Below, piece by piece: positions 7,795 to 13,545 of a stretch of 13,545 nucleotides of DNA. The notes beneath the pieces are model-generated. The model was not told the origin of the DNA and made no database searches. It was given only the letters and a program-made list of their open reading frames with translations. Each line of letters starts with the position of its first letter. The first letter of the stretch is position 1. This stretch comes from Bacillota bacterium. GTDB lineage: Bacteria; Bacillota_B; Desulfitobacteriia; Desulfitobacteriales; Desulfitobacteriaceae. A program made the translations under genes and the position numbers. The stretch covers positions 1 to 13,545 of the forward strand of contig JAJYAS010000023.1 of the NCBI GenBank assembly GCA_021779415.1, read 5' to 3'.

Positions 7795-8559
7795 TCAGTT
7801 CGACCTGGGGACTCTTTCAAGCTTCATTATTTTATGAAATAGAATGACCACCAAAACAAACAATATAAACAACCCTACAGAAAACCCAATTAGAGTAATC
7901 TGATTAATATTTAGTGATTCGAATGCCGTTAAGATGTCTTTAATGACCGTTCCATATCCCAAAATATAGTTCGAAAATACTACTCCACTGAAAAGCGCAA
8001 CCACGACAATTGCTCTTTTGAAATATTCCTGAGCCATAGTCATATAATCAACTTTGATATTGATTGTATCTTGATTTTTCTTTGTATTGTTATAATGCTC
8101 TAGTACCAATTGTTTTTTCTTCCCAGCACAATCATTTAACATGAAATTTGGAAAACCCATAACATAATAAGTTCTTCTTTCAAGAACTTTAATTGAGAAC
8201 CAAATCGCCCTACACATATATATAATAGACAGAGTCATCATACATATGAGAAATAGTTTGATAAGAGTATGTGATTCTGCACTATCCAAAATCATATCTT
8301 TGATTAGACTTATTAATACTGTGGTAGCAACACCAAAAGTCGCTATGAATATTGTCGACTTTGACTCTACATCTCTGTTTCGTTTCTCTTCACTTTCTTG
8401 ATACTTTTCAACATATTCGAGCATCAAATCAGTTTCATTTTCATTCCACTCACAATCTGTTTCGCTTATTAGTCTTGGAGGCCTCTCTTCAATTGGGTCA
8501 AGCAGTGGCCATATTGTTTCCCGGAAATCAAGTATCAAATTCTTAATACTACCCCACAT
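7795..8559 (-). CDS. Four-helix membrane protein of the graspetide operon
   Basis: This 254-residue protein has an acidic cytoplasmic-looking N-terminus of about 65 residues (EEKRNRD just before the first helix). Four predicted membrane helices follow at about 68-87, 98-118, 183-203 and 220-242, with a hydrophilic loop at about 119-182 and a short basic tail. It has no ATP-binding cassette and no protease motif. The ATG at 8557-8559 comes one base after the ligase stop. Its ribosome site, GGGGGGAGA, is made of the last ligase codons (Gly-Gly-Arg), so translation is tightly coupled to the ligase. This coupling argues for a role with the modified peptide: export, producer immunity, or a pore-type effector. 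The four-helix layout is loosely like small membrane effectors of bacterial conflict systems, but I cannot name a family. The gene is certain; the role is inferred. Confidence 0.85.
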   Translation of the reverse strand: MWGSIKNLILDFRETIWPLLDPIEERPPRLISETDCEWNENETDLMLEYVEKYQESEEKRNRDVESKSTIFIATFGVATTVLISLIKDMILDSAESHTLIKLFLICMMTLSIIYMCRAIWFSIKVLERRTYYVMGFPNFMLNDCAGKKKQLVLEHYNNTKKNQDTINIKVDYMTMAQEYFKRAIVVVALFSGVVFSNYILGYGTVIKDILTAFESLNINQITLIGFSVGLFILFVLVVILFHKIMKLERVPRSN

Positions 8560-8560
8560 T

Positions 8561-9532
8561 TTATCTCCCCCCCTCAATAAGCATATCTACTATTTTCTTA
8601 CTGAGGGGAAATCCTAGTCTTTTTTCTATCCATGCCCATTGCCCATTAGGATTAATTTCCAAGAATACATACTCTCCTTGCTCATCCAAGATCATATCGA
8701 TTGCAGAATAATTCAAGCTCATTTTTTGAGTTAAGTTTATACACATCATTCTGATTTTATCTGGCAATTCATGATTTCTATGTTCAAGAATTTGCAGCCC
8801 ACTTCTCCAATCGACCTCTGAGTCTTTATGATTTTGAGAGTGAATTTGAGCTGTATATACCTCATTACCAATTACAGTAATTCTTAAATCAAACTGTTTG
8901 TGTATATTATTTTGGATAAATATTGGAAATGATTCAATTCGCTCTACATCAGATTGTTCAATCTTTAATTTAGACGTAAATATAGCCTTTGGACAATTAA
9001 TATCTTTCATATTTCCGCTTTTGATCGGCTTAATTATGCAGTCATTATCACAAGCTTCTTTGACTTCTTTTATTTGCTCACTTTGATTTGATATGACTGA
9101 TACTGGAATTTTGAAACCCACCTCTTGTGCAAGTTGAAGCTGATAGATTTTATTTTCAGCTTCCCGAATTCTATAAACATTATTTAACCAGTATTTATTT
9201 CTTAATACTTTATATATTCCTTCAAGTATATAAGCAATCTCACTTTTAAGATAATTAAGTTCTTGATTATTACTTCCTTCTATATAGTTAAATTCATTAA
9301 GCAATGGCCTTCTATAATATACCGAATCAAAGTCAAGGAGATCAATATTAACATTCTTAATTTTATCCATTAATTCAAACACATGGCTATTTATATCAAA
9401 TTTCACACTAATTTTGTCTGGAATATCTTCTGTATTCAGACGGTAATAAGGGGTTTTCCTCTCTTGTAGCTCTTTTATAATAAAGTCTACCGTTATATCG
9501 TCCTTACTAGTTAAAACTAATATTCTCTTCAT
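8561..9532 (-). CDS. Graspetide macrocyclase, MvdC/MvdD-like ATP-grasp ligase
   Basis: This 323-residue ATP-grasp enzyme should activate Glu/Asp side-chain carboxylates of a leader-bound precursor with ATP and close omega-ester rings with Thr/Ser (or omega-amide rings with Lys). Family marks are VYYRRP (about 71-76), a helical segment ending in QLAQEVGFKIP, the ATP-binding Lys in CIIKP (about 165-169), QNNIHKQFDLRITV (about 207-220), DWR (241-243) and the metal-binding end motif LEINPNGQW (Glu292, Asn294), with Asp279 ahead of it. NPNGQW and YRRP are characteristic of microviridin-type ligases. I start at ATG 9530-9532 (MKRILVLTSK). The frame stays open to 9595, but those extra codons lie inside the precursor gene and read as non-protein. 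The start overlaps the precursor by 26 bases, and a weak GAGA-type ribosome site precedes it. The ligase assignment is firm. Which residues are joined must be shown experimentally. Confidence 0.94.
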   Translation of the reverse strand: MKRILVLTSKDDITVDFIIKELQERKTPYYRLNTEDIPDKISVKFDINSHVFELMDKIKNVNIDLLDFDSVYYRRPLLNEFNYIEGSNNQELNYLKSEIAYILEGIYKVLRNKYWLNNVYRIREAENKIYQLQLAQEVGFKIPVSVISNQSEQIKEVKEACDNDCIIKPIKSGNMKDINCPKAIFTSKLKIEQSDVERIESFPIFIQNNIHKQFDLRITVIGNEVYTAQIHSQNHKDSEVDWRSGLQILEHRNHELPDKIRMMCINLTQKMSLNYSAIDMILDEQGEYVFLEINPNGQWAWIEKRLGFPLSKKIVDMLIEGGR

Positions 9533-9959
9533 CGTCACGTTCTCTTTCCACAAATGTTTTAGTTTCAAGTTCAGCACAGGACATCTCGTCATCATCTTTT
9601 TCTCTGTCGATTCCTGTTTTAGTCAACAATTCGAATAAACTGAATCCCTCATCATCACGCTCACGCACAGCATCTGTCTTTGTAGACAATTCTAATAAAT
9701 TAAACCTCTCGTCATCACTCTCACGCTCAACTTTTGTCAGCGTAGTTAATTCTAATAAGTTATAACCCTCGTCATCACGCTCACGCGCGACTCTTGTATT
9801 TGTGACCAATTCAGTAGAATTTCTACCCATATCAATAAAAAGTGTGGTTTGACCACCCTTTTTAGCTACATTCATATCCTTTGAATAATCATATTCAAAG
9901 AGCTTACTAGCACCACCAGTTCTCTCGACTGCATTATCCAAAATTATTGGTCTCTTCAT
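9507..9959 (-). CDS. Graspetide precursor peptide with five tandem cores
   Basis: This 150-residue ribosomal precursor has a leader of about 46 residues (MKRPIILDNAVER onward, with LFEYDYSKD and QTTLFIDMG) and then five units of exactly 20 residues, 47-66, 67-86, 87-106, 107-126 and 127-146, ending in the tail ISFN. Each unit has Glu-Leu at positions 4-5, Thr at 7 and 9, Arg-Glu at 13-14, Asp-Asp at 16-17 and Glu or Asp at 18, giving T-x-T-x4-E-x-D-D-[ED]. Thr hydroxyls beside a run of acidic side chains are what an omega-ester ligase needs. The leader plus repeated cores resembles multi-core graspetides such as plesiocin and thuringinin. The ATG follows AAGGGGG by about nine bases, and an extended -10 promoter lies 60 bases upstream. 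No protease or double-Gly cleavage site is evident. The next gene, overlapping the last core codons, is the ligase. Ring pattern and bioactivity are inferred. Confidence 0.92.
   Translation of the reverse strand: MKRPIILDNAVERTGGASKLFEYDYSKDMNVAKKGGQTTLFIDMGRNSTELVTNTRVARERDDEGYNLLELTTLTKVERESDDERFNLLELSTKTDAVRERDDEGFSLFELLTKTGIDREKDDDEMSCAELETKTFVERERDDEENISFN
9522..9821 (-). repeat. Five in-frame 60-base repeats encoding graspetide cores
   Basis: There are five contiguous units of 60 bases: 9762-9821, 9702-9761, 9642-9701, 9582-9641 and 9522-9581. Units 1 and 3 are nearly identical through the codons for RERDDEG, which suggests recent duplication, while other positions have diverged. The spacing is exactly constant, with no insertions or deletions. 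The acidic and Thr positions are kept and the linking positions vary. Confidence 0.93.
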
Positions 9960-10017
9960 ATTATTATCCCCCTTAGTTTGTGGTGTTTTATCTCAACTTC
10001 CCTTCATTATTGACATA

Positions 10018-10026
10018 ATTATATCA
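10018..10026 (-). promoter_or_regulatory. Extended -10 promoter of the graspetide operon
   Basis: The minus strand reads TGATATAAT, a TG-extended -10 element with a perfect TATAAT at 10018-10023, about 60 bases upstream of the precursor ATG. No good -35 hexamer lies 16-18 bases further up, which is acceptable for extended -10 promoters. The lack of a -35 box could also mean an activator is needed. It is the only strong promoter candidate for the precursor, ligase and membrane-protein genes. Confidence 0.55.
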
Positions 10027-10159
10027 TAGATTCTGGTAAAACTTGTTGAAAGTCTTTTACTTGACTAATTTTTCAGAATGCCATTAGTGCTTTCCTCGGT
10101 GAGCTATACCCCCCCATATGTATCAAAGGAAATCTAGTCATTCCTACTCTGGGCTGACC

Positions 10160-10179
10160 CGGGAGTATGCACATACCCG
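10160..10179. repeat. Imperfect palindrome beside the recombinase, possible recombination site
   Basis: CGGG-(AG)-TATG, then CA, then CATACCCG: an eight-base inverted repeat with two extra bases in the left arm and a two-base centre. It lies about 70 bases downstream of the catalytic recombinase stop and at the edge between the AT-rich cargo and the recombinase block. Serine recombinases cut at a two-base centre of imperfectly palindromic sites, so an attachment site or element end is possible. A simple hairpin, with T-rich sequence following on the plus strand, is the alternative. Confidence 0.35.
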
Positions 10180-10250
10180 AAGTTCTTTTTCCTTATTCTG
10201 CCTCTGATTACGGGGATGGTGCGATTGTTTTTTATGCTGTATCTGCTATT

Positions 10251-11906
10251 TCATGAAGCCTTCTGCTGCTTTTCTCTCACTTCCACAGCCCGTTCCATTT
10301 CGAGACCTGATTTAAAGGTGACGATAATCTTTTCTTTGGATAGTACCTTAACACTTTGTATCAGCCGCCTGACCAGATCGTTATCGAATTCAGTCATGGC
10401 ACAGTTCACATCACCGAGGAATTTCTTCATCTCGTTGACCCTGTAGCGGTAGGAATCATGGTAGGCTTGCTGTTCTGTATACTCATTTTTCTCTTTGAGT
10501 ATTTGCTTGCGTTCCGCAGCGATTTTTTCATAAGCCTCATCAAAGTCTACATTGTTGATGCTGCTTTTTGCATTTTTCTCAACCAAGGCAAGCATTTCTG
10601 TTTTCAGTTCTTCCAGCCGTTTGTCCATCGCGGGGATATCCATTACCTTAGCATGCTTGCCCATGACCATTTGGAGATTGGAGGCGAGGGTGTCCATAAA
10701 ATCTTCTTTGTCCCCAATCAGCAGGTTGATGGCATTCATAATGGCACCTTGCAAGAGCGGCTCATCGATGGTCGGTGAATGCTTGCAGTATTTTTTCCCG
10801 TACTCCTGTCTGTTGTAGCAGCGCCATACGATTCGTTTCTCCGAGTAGTTCGTCCATGTTGCCCGTCTGTATGGTTTGCCGCATTCTCCGCATAGGACGA
10901 GGTCTGAGAGGGCATATTTTGAGCTGTATTTTCCATTGTCTGTTTTGGTACGTTTATCCGTGGATTTTCTGATGTTGGCCCGACGAGCTCTTTCTTCCTG
11001 CACTCGGTTCCATAATTCCTTGGAGATGATCCCTTCGTGGCTTCCTTCCACATAGTATTGGGGAACAATCCCTGTGTTTTTGACTCTTGTCTTATTAATA
11101 AAATCTGTGGTATAGCTTTTTTGCAGCAGGGCATCTCCCATATATTTTTCATTGGAAATCATATCTGCTATGGTGCTGGCATACCATTTGTCCTTGCCTG
11201 TAGCTGTTTTAAGGCTATTTTCCTCCAGGTGCTTCTTGATCTTCGCAAAGCTGCAGCCCTCTAAGTAAAGCCTGAATATCAATCTTACCGTTTCTGCTTC
11301 TTCCGGTACGATGACAAGCTCCCCTTCCTGGTTTTTGGTGTAGCCTAGAAATTGAGTGTGGTTCAGGTATACCTGCCCTTTTTCGAACCGGCGGACAACA
11401 CCCCATCTTGTATTGGTGCTTAAGGAGCGGCTTTCTTCCTGGGCCAGACTGCCCAGGATGGTTATTAGAAGCTCGCCAGCACCATCTAAAGTGTTGATGT
11501 TTTCTTTCTCAAAAAATACGGCGATGTTCTTCTCCTTGAGTTGCCGGATGTAGATAATGCAGTCTACGGTATTGCGGGCAAATCGGCTGACGGATTTGGT
11601 CAGCACCATGTCAATCTTGCCTGCCATGCAATCTTCTATCATTCGGTTAAAATCGGTACGTTTTTTGGTGTTAGTTCCGCTGATGCCTTCGTCCGCATAG
11701 ATACCTGCAAACTTCCATTTTGGATTTGACTGTATTTCTCTTGTATAATGCTCCACCTGTATTTGATAGCTTGACTGCTGTTCTTCCAGTTCCGTACTGA
11801 CACGGCAGTAGGCCGCTACTCGCAGTTTCTTTTCCTTTGCCTTTTCATTTAAATTATAAATCGGATCAGCAGGGATCACTGATACTGTTTTTGCCACTCT
11901 TGCCAT
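10251..11906 (-). CDS. Large serine recombinase, complete and catalytic
   Basis: This 551-residue site-specific DNA recombinase integrates or excises an element by a Ser-DNA intermediate. The resolvase domain (about 28-170) has YCRVST with nucleophile Ser37 and Arg35, followed by LTKSVSRFARN with Arg108 and Arg111. The recombinase domain follows at about 185-285. A zinc ribbon begins CGECG at 339 (Cys339, Cys342, Cys363, Cys374), and a coiled-coil stretch at about 425-480 leads into the C-terminal segment FDNDLVRRLIQSVKV. Full length and intact motifs indicate an active enzyme. The ATG is preceded by AAGGAGG. The start overlaps the end of the preceding recombinase-like gene by 41 bases, so the two are cotranslated. 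It is the last gene of a leftward set of three. It may act on a nearby attachment site; the element it moves is not fully inside the window. Confidence 0.95.
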   Translation of the reverse strand: MARVAKTVSVIPADPIYNLNEKAKEKKLRVAAYCRVSTELEEQQSSYQIQVEHYTREIQSNPKWKFAGIYADEGISGTNTKKRTDFNRMIEDCMAGKIDMVLTKSVSRFARNTVDCIIYIRQLKEKNIAVFFEKENINTLDGAGELLITILGSLAQEESRSLSTNTRWGVVRRFEKGQVYLNHTQFLGYTKNQEGELVIVPEEAETVRLIFRLYLEGCSFAKIKKHLEENSLKTATGKDKWYASTIADMISNEKYMGDALLQKSYTTDFINKTRVKNTGIVPQYYVEGSHEGIISKELWNRVQEERARRANIRKSTDKRTKTDNGKYSSKYALSDLVLCGECGKPYRRATWTNYSEKRIVWRCYNRQEYGKKYCKHSPTIDEPLLQGAIMNAINLLIGDKEDFMDTLASNLQMVMGKHAKVMDIPAMDKRLEELKTEMLALVEKNAKSSINNVDFDEAYEKIAAERKQILKEKNEYTEQQAYHDSYRYRVNEMKKFLGDVNCAMTEFDNDLVRRLIQSVKVLSKEKIIVTFKSGLEMERAVEVREKQQKAS

Positions 11907-12834
11907 GATCTATTCCTCCTTTTCCACGTAATGTATAGGTGGTATTTAGAGTGACACCATTGGCCATCTCGAATCGCAGTTGGCCGATCTTTTCCACCGT
12001 AATGCTCTTGATGGTGGCCTTGAATAAATCTTCATTAAAGGCAGTGACGGGCTTATGGGTTTGAAATATCGCTTTCAGTTTCTTGGTTTGGTACTCGAAG
12101 TCATCTATTGTTGAGAGCCGATACTGCTCTGCAGCTCTTTTGAATAATAGCTCTGCCAGTTCCGCTGGTTCCGAGTCGCTTTTATGTAATGCACTGGCGA
12201 TTTGCAGAGTAAGCTTTTTAAATTCCGTACTCACCTGTACTGCCTTGACTACCGGTCGATTCTCTATCACCTCCGGTTTTTCAAGCACCCGGTTGATGAT
12301 CTCTATAAAGGCGGCTTCCAGCTGCTGGTCATCTACTACTCCGCTTTTGCAACAGACCCTGTTGTCAACAATGTAGCGCTTGCATTTCCAGTTGCATTTT
12401 TTATTTCTATCGTGATGCTCGGTGTAGCGCTGGAACACGCTTCCGCATTCGCCGCAGACTACCTTGCCGCTGAAGGGGTAAGTGCTGGTGATGCCGTTGG
12501 CATAGTAATTGGTATTTCTGTTAAGTTGCGTATTCTTTTCTTCTCTGCATGCTTTTACGTTATTGAATACTTCCTCTGTGACTATGGCCGGGTAGAAATC
12601 ATTGCCGATATATTTGCAGTTGCTTAAGATTTTTCCGATGGAGCCGTGATTCCAGGAGGGTTTTCCGTTAGCATTGGAAATTCCCCGTTGAGTCAGGTCT
12701 TTGGCCATTTGCAGAAGGGATATTCCCGCGATATACTCGTTGAACATTTTTCGGATCAGGTCTGCCTTTTCCGGTAGGATGGTTACGGTTCCGTTGATGA
12801 TTTTATAGCCGAAGGGCATATGCCTTTGCGCCAT
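11866..12834 (-). CDS. Serine-recombinase relative lacking the catalytic domain
   Basis: This 322-residue protein begins MAQRHMPFGYKI, directly in the recombinase DNA-binding domain (about 5-95). It has a zinc ribbon (CGECG at 127-131, then Cys147, Cys151 and Cys161/162) and a helical C-terminus with FNEDLFKATIKSITVEK. The whole resolvase domain with its nucleophile Ser is missing, so it cannot cut DNA alone. Its ATG follows the stop of the upstream gene with no gap, and its end overlaps the catalytic recombinase by 41 bases. Such order suggests a working partner, perhaps for site recognition or direction control, rather than a decayed gene: the frame is intact and a ribosome site (AGGAAG) precedes it. 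Similar catalytic-domain-less recombinases next to a full one occur in clostridial mobile elements. It binds DNA by inference. Confidence 0.88.
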   Translation of the reverse strand: MAQRHMPFGYKIINGTVTILPEKADLIRKMFNEYIAGISLLQMAKDLTQRGISNANGKPSWNHGSIGKILSNCKYIGNDFYPAIVTEEVFNNVKACREEKNTQLNRNTNYYANGITSTYPFSGKVVCGECGSVFQRYTEHHDRNKKCNWKCKRYIVDNRVCCKSGVVDDQQLEAAFIEIINRVLEKPEVIENRPVVKAVQVSTEFKKLTLQIASALHKSDSEPAELAELLFKRAAEQYRLSTIDDFEYQTKKLKAIFQTHKPVTAFNEDLFKATIKSITVEKIGQLRFEMANGVTLNTTYTLRGKGGIDHGKSGKNSISDPC

Positions 12835-13545
12835 TTAACTCACTTCCTCTCCAATCAGCTCTGTAAGCTCCAATCCGTTTATTAAGTGGAAGGCAAGCGT
12901 TACTTTTGATTTCACAATGATCTTTTCAACCATCAGAGAGAAGATAGTTTCATCGAAGCTCTCCATCCGGACCTCCTGCTTTTTGAGGATGGTGATCAGC
13001 TCATGGGTCTTAGTGATTTGCTCATCAAAATCTGTATAATCAAGGAGAGCACTGCGCTGTGCTTTTAATTCCGCAAGTTCTTTTACGATGAGGCTGTTTT
13101 GCTCTATAAAAAGAACAGAGTCAAGATATCCTTTCGACCTCAGTCTACTCAGTACATGACTCTGTTCCGTTAGTTCCGATATTCTGCTGTTAAGTTTTTT
13201 TATCTGCGATTCATATCCTTGACTGTAATGGAGCTTTTTCAAATCTTCTGATAGTGGGATTAGTATTGAATCACAGTTGCTTTTCAGCTTATTGTATAGA
13301 ATGATGAATGCTGCTTTGATGTAATCCTCTTTGATGGCTGTCATGCTGCACGCTGTTCGCTTTCGGATATGCTTGCTGCAGCACCACTGTTCTGTTTGGT
13401 AGGGCTTGCCTTTGAATAGCTTCTGTCTTTTGAAAGTAGTTCCACATTCGCCGCATATAATCTTGCTGGTGAAGGGGTATCGGTTATTGTACTTCTCAGT
13501 GTGGGCAACCATCTCTTTTTCTTTTCTTCGCCGGTCCATGATTTC
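12835..13545 (-). CDS. Third recombinase-like protein, C-terminal part (cut by window edge)
   Basis: The frame is open through the right edge: codons before the ATG at 13537-13539 read Glu-Ile, so the gene very likely starts beyond the window. Visible are RRRKEKEM, matching the end of a recombinase domain, a zinc ribbon (ICGECG near residue 28 of the visible part, then CC and a later Cys), a long coiled-coil segment, and the C-terminal FDETIFSLMVEKIIVK. The last segment matches the same place in both downstream recombinase genes, so all three are paralogs. It stops directly at the ATG of the next gene. Whether its missing N-terminus contains a catalytic Ser cannot be seen. Confidence 0.88.
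   Translation of the reverse strand, partial: EIMDRRRKEKEMVAHTEKYNNRYPFTSKIICGECGTTFKRQKLFKGKPYQTEQWCCSKHIRKRTACSMTAIKEDYIKAAFIILYNKLKSNCDSILIPLSEDLKKLHYSQGYESQIKKLNSRISELTEQSHVLSRLRSKGYLDSVLFIEQNSLIVKELAELKAQRSALLDYTDFDEQITKTHELITILKKQEVRMESFDETIFSLMVEKIIVKSKVTLAFHLINGLELTELIGEEVS

Noticed and set aside
9533..9595. Upstream extension of the ligase frame to 9595
   Set aside because: The extra codons lie within the precursor cores and do not resemble the family N-terminus; MKRILVLTSK is the normal beginning.
9522..9821. Regular 60-base repeats suggesting a CRISPR array or satellite repeat
   Set aside because: The units are contiguous, in frame and without spacers, and they encode a constant 20-residue core pattern next to a matching ligase; they are coding repeats.
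10010..10015. Plus-strand TTGACA near the graspetide promoter
   Set aside because: No -10 box stands at a proper distance on the plus strand and no plus-strand gene follows.
10356..10778. 140-codon plus-strand open frame
   Set aside because: It is antisense to the recombinase zinc-ribbon and coiled-coil codons, whose frame has clear domain motifs.
12202..12627. 141-codon plus-strand open frame with hydrophobic runs
   Set aside because: It lies antisense to the catalytic-domain-less recombinase gene and its hydrophobicity comes from complementing that gene's codons.

Overview
The window looks like a chromosomal segment from a low-to-medium GC, Gram-positive, Clostridia-type Firmicute; a Desulfosporosinus/Desulfitobacterium-like host is a guess. 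The signs are purine-rich Shine-Dalgarno sequences before nearly every gene, OmpR/HAMP two-component genes of Firmicute type, and clostridial tandem large serine recombinases. Every gene I can support lies on the minus strand, so the window reads right to left.

Bases 1-1860 hold ordinary chromosome-like sequence: a small exported Trp/Tyr/Pro-rich protein, an OmpR-family response regulator started by TTG, and a sensor histidine kinase cut by the window edge just after its H-box. The kinase frame has no ATG/GTG/TTG in a usable place and probably starts at ATT. Bases 1861-3660 are mostly non-coding, apart from one unrecognised 116-residue protein with its own promoter, a minus-strand terminator-like hairpin and other hairpins.

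Bases 3661-10030 are visibly more AT-rich and look like accessory cargo. At the right end, behind an extended -10 promoter, is a compact ribosomal peptide (graspetide, omega-ester peptide) operon. Its 150-residue precursor carries five consecutive 20-residue core units. A MvdC/MvdD-like ATP-grasp ligase starts inside the last core codons, and a four-helix membrane protein starts one base after the ligase stop. The ligase should join Thr side chains to Glu/Asp side chains in each core; the membrane protein could be exporter, immunity factor or effector. Downstream are a 289-residue protein with a HEPN/Abi-like C-terminal appearance and a 984-residue UPF1-like SF1 helicase, a pairing that suggests defence without proving it.

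Bases 10030-13545 hold an imperfect palindrome that could be a recombination site or element end, then three tandem serine-recombinase genes. One is complete and catalytic, one lacks the catalytic domain, and one runs off the right edge. The AT-rich cargo is probably mobile or was delivered by such an element, but only one possible end is visible. The main discovery candidate is the five-core graspetide operon, whose core pattern T-x-T-x4-E-x-D-D-[ED] is close to, but not the same as, the thuringinin pattern as I recall it.
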